From positions 1-14,593 of the forward strand of contig JAHRWO010000139.1 of NCBI GenBank assembly GCA_019105125.1: a stretch of DNA of 14,593 nt. The letters run 5' to 3'. The notes under the pieces were generated by a model, which made no database searches, had not been told where the DNA came from, and saw only the letters and a program-made list of their open reading frames with translations. The first letter of the stretch is position 1. Each line of letters opens with the position of its first letter. A program made the position numbers and the translations under genes. This document shows, one piece after another, positions 7,669-14,401 of this stretch. The DNA comes from Flavobacterium sp. GTDB taxonomy: Bacteria; Bacteroidota; Bacteroidia; Flavobacteriales; Flavobacteriaceae.

Positions 7669-9030
7669 ATGAAATACGCAAAAAATATATTAGAAACTAT
7701 TGGTAATACACCATTAGTAAAGTTAAATAAAGTTACTGCTGAAATCGATGCTTTGGTTTTGGCTAAAGTTGAAACATTCAATCCAGGAAATTCTGTAAAA
7801 GACAGAATGGCACTAAAAATGATTGAAGATGCAGAGGCAGATGGTAGATTAAAACCTGGTGGAACTATTATCGAAGGAACTTCTGGAAATACAGGTATGG
7901 GATTGGCTTTAGCTGCAATTGTTAAAGGTTACAAATGTATCTTTGTGATTTCAGATAAACAATCAAAAGAAAAATCAGATATTCTTCGTGCTGTTGGTGC
8001 TAAAGTAATCGTTTGTCCAACCGATGTTGAACCAACAGATCCACGTTCTTATTATTCAGTTTCCAAAAGATTGGGTGAAGAAATTCCTAATTCTTGGTAC
8101 GTAAATCAATATGACAATCCAAGTAACGCTATCGCACATTACGAACAAACAGGGCCAGAAATTTGGGAACAAACGGAAGGGAAAATTACACATTTTGTTG
8201 TAGGTGTTGGAACAGGAGGAACGATTTCTGGAACTGCAAAATATTTGAAAGAAAAAAATCCAAATATCAAAATTTGGGGAATTGACACCTATGGTTCGGT
8301 TTTCAAAAAATACCACGAAACTGGAATTTTTGACGAGAATGAAATCTATTCTTACATCACGGAAGGAATTGGAGAAGACATTTTACCAAAGAATGTTGAC
8401 TTTTCATTAATCGACGGATTTACGAAAGTTACTGATAAAGATGCTGCTGTTTACACACGAAAAATCGCTTTAGAAGAAGGTATTTTTGTTGGAAACTCCG
8501 CTGGAGCTGCTGTAAAGGGTTTATTGCAGTTGAAAGAACATTTTGGTCCAGAAGATGTAGTTGTGGTCTTATTTCACGATTCTGGAAGCCGTTATGTTGG
8601 AAAGATGTTTAATGATGATTGGATGCGCGAAAGAGGTTTCTTAGATGAAGAAATCACAAAAGCAGAAGATTTGATTAAAGAACACATCGAAAAACCATTA
8701 GTTATTGTTCGTACAGAAGAATTAGTTTCGCACGCTATCGAAAGAATGAGAAAATATAAAATCTCTCAAATTCCAGTAGTTGATGTAAATGGATTTGTAG
8801 GTTCTGTTGATGAATCGGATTTATTCCAAAGTTATATCACCGATAAAAATACAGCGGAACGACCAATTCGCGAAGTAATGGGCAAACCATTTCCAATCGT
8901 AAAAATTGGAACTCCAGTAGAAGAAGTTTCTAAATTAATAACAAAAGAAAACCAAGCGGTTTTAATTGATTTAGGAAACGGAAAACATCATATCATTACA
9001 AAACATGATATTATCAATTCGATAAAATAA
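7669..9030 (+). CDS. Cystathionine beta-synthase / cysteine synthase with C-terminal CBS pair
   Basis: This 453-residue cytosolic enzyme belongs to fold-type II PLP enzymes. The N-terminal catalytic domain (about 1-320) has the PLP-lysine motif NPGNSVKDR (Lys44), the substrate loop GTSGNTG (70-76), the phosphate-binding GVGTGGT (179-185) and NSAGAA with Ser277 expected near the pyridine nitrogen. Two CBS motifs follow (about 340-395 and 398-453), the Bateman module that binds adenosyl ligands in related enzymes. No haem-binding N-terminal domain is present, unlike human CBS. The family condenses serine (or O-acetylserine) with homocysteine or sulfide; domain order favours cystathionine beta-synthase, but cysteine synthesis cannot be excluded. 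No cystathionine gamma-lyase gene is adjacent. An in-frame TTG at 7645 overlaps the -7 element, so the ATG at 7669, directly before the conserved ILETIGNTPLVKL block, is the start. Confidence 0.92.
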   Translation: MKYAKNILETIGNTPLVKLNKVTAEIDALVLAKVETFNPGNSVKDRMALKMIEDAEADGRLKPGGTIIEGTSGNTGMGLALAAIVKGYKCIFVISDKQSKEKSDILRAVGAKVIVCPTDVEPTDPRSYYSVSKRLGEEIPNSWYVNQYDNPSNAIAHYEQTGPEIWEQTEGKITHFVVGVGTGGTISGTAKYLKEKNPNIKIWGIDTYGSVFKKYHETGIFDENEIYSYITEGIGEDILPKNVDFSLIDGFTKVTDKDAAVYTRKIALEEGIFVGNSAGAAVKGLLQLKEHFGPEDVVVVLFHDSGSRYVGKMFNDDWMRERGFLDEEITKAEDLIKEHIEKPLVIVRTEELVSHAIERMRKYKISQIPVVDVNGFVGSVDESDLFQSYITDKNTAERPIREVMGKPFPIVKIGTPVEEVSKLITKENQAVLIDLGNGKHHIITKHDIINSIK

Positions 9031-9034
9031 TTTT

Positions 9035-9065
9035 AAAAGGACGTTCAATTGAACGTCCTTTTTTT
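9035..9065. terminator. Bidirectional terminator between convergent genes
   Basis: A perfect 28-base palindrome (9035-9062; arms of 14) centred on AATT is flanked by T on the plus-strand exit (9059-9065) and by A then T on the other side (TTTTAAAA at 9031-9038). It lies just after the CBS stop and touches the stop codon of the minus-strand N-glycanase. It probably serves both genes, with the better T tract on the plus side. Confidence 0.88.
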
Positions 9066-10752
9066 ATTCTCCTAGTAATACTCCCGAAACATTCCAAGAA
9101 CTAAAACTTCCACCTTCATTTGGACCTTGAGGAATTTTTACTTGTATGGTATGTGTTCCTGCTTTCAAATCTCCTAATTCAATATAAATCGGATTCGTTG
9201 CTGTTCCTGGACACCAATTCGAACGACTCAAATCAGATGAAGACAATCCATCATTAAAATTTCCTGAGGCTGGATTGAACAATCGATAACCACCACAATC
9301 TTGTCGCCATGGGATAAATGAAAACATTTCTTTTCCGTTTAAAATAATGGTGTTTCTTTTTGGAACAAATTCGTCGCCGTTTTCCCAACCACCATGACCA
9401 GTGGTAATGTAGCGTAATTGAGCATTTTTGATTTCTTTATCCAAACTAAAAGTAACTTCCAATCCTTTTTCATGATTAAACATCGTAGCATATTCTTGTC
9501 CCGCCATTTCCATCACGTTTGTGGTATTAAATAAAGGAATAGAAACATTGGTTTTATCCAAAGAACTTTCGCTCGGATTAATCGTAATATTCATCGAAAT
9601 TTTGTGTCCACCTTTATCGTAATTACCAATAAAAGTTCCTACATAAACCGTTTTTCCTGAGATATTTGGTTTTAAATCGGTAATGTCCATTCGATACGGA
9701 ACAATTTCGTGCCAAGTTTTGTCTTTCAATTGAATGTAGTTGTATTGCTTAATTCCGAAAGGCGTAAAAAAGCGCATCAATTCAATGATAGGAGAAAACT
9801 CTGGTGTAGCCACAACGCCTTGATATTGCTTTCCATTTCCGTTTTCATAAATGGGTAATGTTTTAGCGCCATTTTGCAAACCATCTAAAAAAGTCTGCTT
9901 CTTGTCTTGCGGAATCATAAAAACTGAGCCCGTTCTATCATAAGCATCTCCATTGGATTGTTCCGCTAAATCTAAAAAGACTAAATCTCCTTTTTTAATT
10001 TCAGGAAAAATAATTTTCTTCAAAATGATAGTTCCGTTTGCAAATCTTAAAATACTATCATTTGATTTGGAGGCTTCAGAGAAGTTGACAATCTCATTTT
10101 CAAACACTTTAATTGTGGTAAAGCGACTTTTCCAAACCAAATCTCTATAAGTCAATCCATCTAAAACAGGACTTTTAGTAGTGTTGTTTTCCAAAATATA
10201 ACTAGGGCTAACCGATTTCATTTTCTCGATTTTGGTAGCCGAAATCACAAAATTCCCATTGCGAACCATTTCCAAAACGAGGCCGATGTTTTGCCCTAAA
10301 GTAGTCGGAGCTCCTTTGACTCCTAATTCATTTGTGTACCAAAGTTCTATCGTGTTTGAGTTAATTATCGTTTTCGCTTTTTGACATTTGTAACCTAAAA
10401 TGGTTTTAGTGTTGGGAAGGAATTCGAAATTTTGTTTTGCTAAAGAAAGACTATCCGCAGTAGTAACTGATTTCTCTTTTTTTAATTGAGTAACCTGTAT
10501 AATTGTATTTCCATTTCGATCAATTAATGTTTGCTCAAATGGGAATTCCGCTTTTCCAGAATTCATTTTTTCAGTAGTAACTAAGGTTTTGTTAGTATTT
10601 GTGAAAATTAAAATGGGATCCTGATTTTCGATGAGTTTTCCGTTAGAGCTTCTAGTATAGGTTATTTTAAATCCTTTAGAAGGTTTTACATTGGTCTGAG
10701 ATTGTGCAAAAGTAAAAAGGCTTAATAATGTGACGATTATAATTTTTTTCAT
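9064..10752 (-). CDS. Secreted PNGase F-like peptide N-glycosidase with N-terminal GLPGLI-like domain
   Basis: This 562-residue protein has a signal peptide (about 1-18). Residues about 25-178 resemble the GLPGLI family: KITYTR, then FLPNTKTILGYKCQKAKTI and ELWYTNELGVKGAPTTLGQNIGLVLEM. Residues about 205-560 resemble both jelly-roll domains of PNGase F, which removes N-glycans from asparagine. By eye, RFFTPFG (327-333) matches RFITPYW of PNGase F, and SNWCPGTA (511-518) matches AGWCPGMA. YDR (Asp272) aligns with catalytic Asp60 and GDEF (Glu461) with Glu206. Cys486 and Cys514 match the C231-C252 disulfide, while the other two disulfides are absent. The position of Glu118 reads Gly372 (VYVGTF). 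The size resembles the longer PNGase F-II type. It is exported; no type IX tail was seen at the C-terminus. Its promoter overlaps that of the divergent DUF2851 gene. Activity is inferred and somewhat uncertain because of the Gly372 change. Confidence 0.85.
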   Translation of the reverse strand: MKKIIIVTLLSLFTFAQSQTNVKPSKGFKITYTRSSNGKLIENQDPILIFTNTNKTLVTTEKMNSGKAEFPFEQTLIDRNGNTIIQVTQLKKEKSVTTADSLSLAKQNFEFLPNTKTILGYKCQKAKTIINSNTIELWYTNELGVKGAPTTLGQNIGLVLEMVRNGNFVISATKIEKMKSVSPSYILENNTTKSPVLDGLTYRDLVWKSRFTTIKVFENEIVNFSEASKSNDSILRFANGTIILKKIIFPEIKKGDLVFLDLAEQSNGDAYDRTGSVFMIPQDKKQTFLDGLQNGAKTLPIYENGNGKQYQGVVATPEFSPIIELMRFFTPFGIKQYNYIQLKDKTWHEIVPYRMDITDLKPNISGKTVYVGTFIGNYDKGGHKISMNITINPSESSLDKTNVSIPLFNTTNVMEMAGQEYATMFNHEKGLEVTFSLDKEIKNAQLRYITTGHGGWENGDEFVPKRNTIILNGKEMFSFIPWRQDCGGYRLFNPASGNFNDGLSSSDLSRSNWCPGTATNPIYIELGDLKAGTHTIQVKIPQGPNEGGSFSSWNVSGVLLGE

Positions 10753-10763
10753 AATGATTTGAG

Positions 10764-10794
10764 TTGTTCCGCAAATATAATTTTTTTATCTTTG
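10764..10794 (+). promoter_or_regulatory. Promoter of the DUF2851 gene
   Basis: TTG at 10764-10766, a 20-base spacer and TATCTTTG at 10787-10794 match the Bacteroidota housekeeping pattern TTG-N17-23-TANNTTTG in full. The ATG at 10821 lies 26 bases after the -7 element. It overlaps the promoter of the minus-strand N-glycanase. Confidence 0.78.
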
Positions 10795-10802
10795 TTTTTC
10801 AA
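10772..10802 (-). promoter_or_regulatory. Promoter of the N-glycanase gene
   Basis: On the minus strand, TTG (10802-10800), a 20-base spacer and TATATTTG (10779-10772) match TTG-N17-23-TANNTTTG. The start codon at 10752 lies 19 bases after the -7 element. The -7 elements of the two divergent promoters are only seven bases apart, so polymerase could not occupy both at once. Confidence 0.78.
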
Positions 10803-10820
10803 TTATATACGCCATACAGA

Positions 10821-12089
10821 ATGAAAGAAGATTTTTTGCACCACGTGTGGCAATTCAAGAAATTTGATATTGCCAAATTAAAAACTACAAATGGAGAATC
10901 GATTCAGATTCTTAATTCAGGCCAATATTTACAACTTGCCGGACCTGATTTCTTCAATGCACAATTGATTATTGGTAATCAAAAATGGGCTGGAAATGTA
11001 GAAATTCATGTCAAGTCATCGGATTGGTACATTCACAATCATGAGAAAGATTCGAATTATGATTCGGTTATTTTACATGTCGTTTGGGAACATGATATAC
11101 CCATTTTTAGAAAAGATAATTCTGAATTTCCAACTTTAGAACTCAAAGAATACGTTGCGCTTTCGGATTTACACAAATATCAATCATTGGTAAGTCAAAA
11201 ATCATGGATTTATTGCCAAAATGAATTACGAAATGTAGATAAATTTATATTCAAAAATTGGCAAGAACGATTGTTTTTTGAACGCTTAGAACGAAAATCT
11301 CAACTAATTTTAGAACTGGCAGAAACATCTAATCATGATTGGGAAGCGATTTTATTTTGTCTTTTAGCTAAAAATTTTGGTTTGAATACCAATGGTGAAT
11401 TGTTTTATAAAGTAGCTAGATCTATTCCTTTTTCAGTGGTTCGAAAAGAATCATTTTCTACACAATCATTAGAAGCTTTGTTGTTGGGTCAGGCAAATTT
11501 ACTTTCTTATAATTTTCAAGACAATTATGCAAGAGGATTACAAAATTCGTATGATCATTTAGTTCAGAAATATCAACTTAACAGCAAAATTGTTGGTACT
11601 GCAGAATTTTTCAAACATCGTCCGGATAATTTTCCAACCATTCGCTTGGTGCAATTGGCAAATTTATACTTTCATCGGAAGAATCTTTTTTCTTTGGTAA
11701 TTAATGCTATTACTATAACTGAATTGTATGAAGTTTTTACTATTGGTGTTAGTGAATATTGGGAAACGCATTATAATTTTGACAAGGAAAGTGTAAAAAA
11801 GATGAAAAGACTCTCTAAATCATTTATAAATTTGGTAATCATAAATGCAATTATTCCTTTACGATTTGCCTACGCCTGGAGCCATAAAAAAGATATTTCT
11901 CAAGAGCTGATTGATTTGGCAACATTAATTTCGGCAGAACAAAATGCGGTTGTAGATAAGTTTCAGTCCTTTGGATTGGAGGTGAAAACTGTTTTTGAGT
12001 CTCAAACTTTGTTAGAATTAAAAAAGAATTATTGCGATAATAAAAAGTGTTTAGATTGTGCAATCGGACATTTTATTTTGAAAAAATAA
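10821..12089 (+). CDS. DUF2851 family protein of unknown function
   Basis: This 422-residue protein has no signal peptide or membrane span and is likely cytosolic. The N-terminal part carries the blocks I associate with DUF2851 (PF11013): FLHHVWQFKKFD, LAGPDFFNAQLIIGNQKWAGN (39-59), VEIHVKSSDW (60-69) and a His/Asp-rich HNHEKDSNYDSVILHVVWEHD (72-92). The conserved acidic and His residues could mark a metal or catalytic site, but no function is established to my knowledge. The C-terminus has a cysteine cluster C405-x4-C410-x2-C413 in YCDNKKCLDCAIGHF, possibly a metal site. An in-frame TTG at 10764 would add 19 residues but is the -33 element of the promoter, so the ATG at 10821 was taken. A PspC gene follows after 29 bases, so the two may be co-transcribed. 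Confidence 0.82.
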   Translation: MKEDFLHHVWQFKKFDIAKLKTTNGESIQILNSGQYLQLAGPDFFNAQLIIGNQKWAGNVEIHVKSSDWYIHNHEKDSNYDSVILHVVWEHDIPIFRKDNSEFPTLELKEYVALSDLHKYQSLVSQKSWIYCQNELRNVDKFIFKNWQERLFFERLERKSQLILELAETSNHDWEAILFCLLAKNFGLNTNGELFYKVARSIPFSVVRKESFSTQSLEALLLGQANLLSYNFQDNYARGLQNSYDHLVQKYQLNSKIVGTAEFFKHRPDNFPTIRLVQLANLYFHRKNLFSLVINAITITELYEVFTIGVSEYWETHYNFDKESVKKMKRLSKSFINLVIINAIIPLRFAYAWSHKKDISQELIDLATLISAEQNAVVDKFQSFGLEVKTVFESQTLLELKKNYCDNKKCLDCAIGHFILKK

Positions 12090-12092
12090 TCG

Positions 12093-12100
12093 TAGTTTTG
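12093..12100 (+). promoter_or_regulatory. Possible -7 element before the PspC gene
   Basis: TAGTTTTG fits TANNTTTG and ends 18 bases before the PspC ATG, the same spacing as other genes in the window. There is no TTG at the proper -33 distance; the nearest is 12 bases away. PspC may therefore be read from this site, from the DUF2851 promoter, or both. Confidence 0.4.
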
Positions 12101-12118
12101 AAAAAAAAATATTTTTAA

Positions 12119-12340
12119 ATGGTTCAAAACCTATTACACTTTTTTGAAAAACATGGTTTTTTTGTAGCTTCTCGTTTGGCAGACAAATTAGGTATGAGAG
12201 CTACCAATGTACGTCTGTTTTTTATTTATATTTCTTTTATAACAGTGGGTTTAGGTTTTGGTTTATATCTTACTTTAGCATTCCTTTTAAAGCTAAAAGA
12301 TATGATAAAAACTAAAAGAAGTTCAGTTTTTGACTTGTAA
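12119..12340 (+). CDS. PspC domain inner-membrane protein
   Basis: This 73-residue protein consists almost wholly of a PspC domain (PF04024). FVASRLADKLGMRATNVRLFF (15-35) corresponds to the usual GVCGGLAEYFGIDPTLVRLLF block. A hydrophobic helix at about 33-57 with a Gly-containing VGLGFGLYLTLAF core is followed by a basic tail. In Enterobacteria PspC is a membrane sensor of envelope stress that binds PspA and PspB. No pspA or pspB homologue is visible here, so only a generic membrane or stress-related role can be suggested. The N-terminal glycines typical of the family are replaced (VASRL instead of CGGLA), so it is a divergent member. It sits 29 bases after DUF2851 and 78 bases before the transporter gene, which has its own promoter. 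Confidence 0.8.
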   Translation: MVQNLLHFFEKHGFFVASRLADKLGMRATNVRLFFIYISFITVGLGFGLYLTLAFLLKLKDMIKTKRSSVFDL

Positions 12341-12363
12341 AATTTCATTAAATGCAAGTTTTA

Positions 12364-12393
12364 TTTGAATTTTAGATACTTTTATTATCTTTG
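12364..12393 (+). promoter_or_regulatory. Promoter of the NSS transporter operon
   Basis: TTTG at 12364-12367, an 18-base spacer and TATCTTTG at 12386-12393 match the Bacteroidota promoter pattern in both elements. The ATG at 12419 follows the -7 element by 25 bases. Confidence 0.78.
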
Positions 12394-12418
12394 AAGTCTT
12401 AACATCCAATATAATTAT

Positions 12419-14239
12419 ATGACAGCAAAAGTAGAATCATGGGGTTCACGAGTTGGGCTTATCTTAGCCATGGCTGGAAACGCTGTAGGTTTGGGTAATT
12501 TTTTAAGATTCCCAGTGCAAGCGGTACAGAATGGTGGAGGAGCTTTTATTATTCCTTATCTAGTGTGTTTTTTATTAATGGGTATTCCATTATTGTTGAT
12601 TGAATGGTCAACGGGTCGTTTTGGAGGTAAATTTGGAAATCACAGTACCCCATATATTTTAGATACCATGGCTAAAGGCCGAATTTGGAAATATATTGGA
12701 GTGTTTGGAATCTTTACAAATATTGCAGTTGCAGCTTATTATTGTTATATTGAGTCATGGACAATGTCTTATGTGTACCACTCTATTGTAGGTACATTTG
12801 ATGGAATGAGCCAAGCAGATGTTGCTGGATTCTTTAATTCTTATGTAGATATTTCTCATTCTACTACTGGAATACCTTACGAAGCAGTAGTTTTTTATAT
12901 TTTGTGTTTGTTATTAAACACTTGGATTTTATCAAAAGGTTTAGGAGGTATTGAAAAAGTAGCTAAAATTGGAATGCCATTATTAATTTTATTTGGTGTA
13001 ATTTTAGCTGTAAGAGGCGTTACTTTAGGAACAAGCGGAGCGTCAGAAATTTTTCCTAATGCAAATGCTTGGGACGGTTTGAATTTTTTGTGGACACCAC
13101 AGTTTGACTCTTTGGCAAACCCAAAAGTTTGGTTAGCTGCAGCTGGACAAATTTTCTTTACACTTTCTGTTGGTATGGGAACCATTCACTGTTATGCTGC
13201 TTATTTAAAAGAAAGAGATGATGTAGCTTTAAATGCTGTTTCTGCAGGATTCATGAATGAGTTCGTTGAAGTGGTTTTAGGTTCTTTAATTGTTATTCCA
13301 ATCGCTGCAGGATACCTAGGATTAGATTGGGTTATTCAAAATGCAGGTTTTGGTATGGCTTTCCAAACAATGCCTTATTTGTTCCAACAATGGGGTGGAG
13401 TTTTAGCTATCTTAGCAGGTGTTTTTTGGTTTGGACTTTTATTCTTTGCTGGAATTACTTCTTCGTTAGCAATGGGAACTCCATGGATGGGCTTCATGTC
13501 TGATGAATTTGGATGGTCTAAAAATAAAGGAGCTTGGTCGTTTGGAGCGTTAGCTTTAATTATGGGATTACCAACGGTTATTTTCTATAATCAAGGTGTT
13601 TTTGATCAATATGATTATTGGGCAGGAACAGTAAGTTTAGTTGTATTTGCATTTTTAGAAACAGTACTTTTTTCTTATATTTTTGGAATTAACAGAGGTT
13701 GGGAAGAAATCAATAAAGGAGCTGATATCAAGTTACCTAAGTTCTTTAAATATGTAATTTTAATTATCACACCACTATTATTAGGTGCCGTTTTAGTAAC
13801 AAGTATTCCTGATTGGATTAATCAAGTTCAAAATAACGATACAAAAAACAAGGAGTGGTTTGCAGATAATTATTATGCAGAGAATTTTGAAGGATCTGGT
13901 AAGGCTGAAGGTAAAGTGGTTGATGTAAGATCAGATTATGTTAAATTTGAATTTGAAAATACAAGAAAACGATTTGATAAAAAATCAAACAAGGTATTAA
14001 TTGAGAATTTCACAGATACAAAAGAGTATAAATTTGATCCTAGCCTCAATCAAGAAACTATTGTAAAAGTAGGTGATGTAATTAAGCCAGGAGATGCAAT
14101 TGCAAAAGGGGATTTTACAAACAATACATTGTATAAGTTTATAGGTAGAATGTTATTGTTAACGCTTTTTGTGTTTATTTCAGTAATTGTTTACGTTGCT
14201 TATAAGAAACGTGTTAAAGAAGGGAGGGCTACATTATGA
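12419..14239 (+). CDS. Neurotransmitter:sodium symporter (LeuT-type) with an inserted periplasmic domain
   Basis: This 606-residue inner-membrane protein aligns by eye with LeuT along most of its length. The TM1 stretch LILAMAGNAVGLGNFLRFPVQ (14-34) is identical to LeuT there. Sodium-site residues Gly20, Ala22, Val23, Asn27, Thr248, Asn280, Thr347 and Ser348 are kept. Glu284, matching LeuT Glu290, implies chloride-independent sodium-coupled amino-acid uptake. In the substrate pocket Tyr108, Phe247 and Ser250 are kept, but LeuT Phe259 and Ile359 become Met253 and Met352. This points to a different side-chain preference, perhaps bulky hydrophobic residues. TM11 is about 443-463 and the last helix about 575-596. 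Between them lies an extra soluble segment of about 100 residues (466-572), where LeuT has a short extracellular loop. It includes EGKVVDVRSDYVKFEFE and VKVGDVIKPGDAIAKGD, which look like a sandwich-barrel fold. The stop codon overlaps the next start (ATGA). Confidence 0.92.
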   Translation: MTAKVESWGSRVGLILAMAGNAVGLGNFLRFPVQAVQNGGGAFIIPYLVCFLLMGIPLLLIEWSTGRFGGKFGNHSTPYILDTMAKGRIWKYIGVFGIFTNIAVAAYYCYIESWTMSYVYHSIVGTFDGMSQADVAGFFNSYVDISHSTTGIPYEAVVFYILCLLLNTWILSKGLGGIEKVAKIGMPLLILFGVILAVRGVTLGTSGASEIFPNANAWDGLNFLWTPQFDSLANPKVWLAAAGQIFFTLSVGMGTIHCYAAYLKERDDVALNAVSAGFMNEFVEVVLGSLIVIPIAAGYLGLDWVIQNAGFGMAFQTMPYLFQQWGGVLAILAGVFWFGLLFFAGITSSLAMGTPWMGFMSDEFGWSKNKGAWSFGALALIMGLPTVIFYNQGVFDQYDYWAGTVSLVVFAFLETVLFSYIFGINRGWEEINKGADIKLPKFFKYVILIITPLLLGAVLVTSIPDWINQVQNNDTKNKEWFADNYYAENFEGSGKAEGKVVDVRSDYVKFEFENTRKRFDKKSNKVLIENFTDTKEYKFDPSLNQETIVKVGDVIKPGDAIAKGDFTNNTLYKFIGRMLLLTLFVFISVIVYVAYKKRVKEGRATL

Positions 14240-14391
14240 ATTCAGCAGCATTAATAACTATGGTTTTGGCACAAGGAATTGTGATTTGTTTAACAGGTTT
14301 CTTTTTTTATAAGGTCTTAACAACTCCGCCTGCTAAAGAGCCAGATTCTTTCTCAGAAAATGACGAAGAGTCAGTAAGAAAAAACGATTAA
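14236..14391 (+). CDS. 51-residue single-helix protein, probable accessory subunit of the NSS transporter
   Basis: This small frame starts at the ATG that overlaps the transporter stop codon (ATGA, 14236-14239), which implies translational coupling. It begins MNSAALITMVLAQGIVICLT, with one membrane helix at about residues 4-25, followed by YKVLTTPP and an acidic, charged tail ending VRKND. Organisation and size resemble the small subunits coded after some bacterial NSS and SSS transporters (for example MetS with MetP, the methionine/alanine importer), but I see no firm sequence motif, so homology is not claimed. The likely role is stability or activity of the transporter in the inner membrane. 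The next gene follows after ten bases. Too short for many gene callers, but the overlap, helix and codon use support it as real. Confidence 0.78.
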   Translation: MNSAALITMVLAQGIVICLTGFFFYKVLTTPPAKEPDSFSENDEESVRKND

Positions 14392-14401
14392 TTTTTTCAA
14401 A

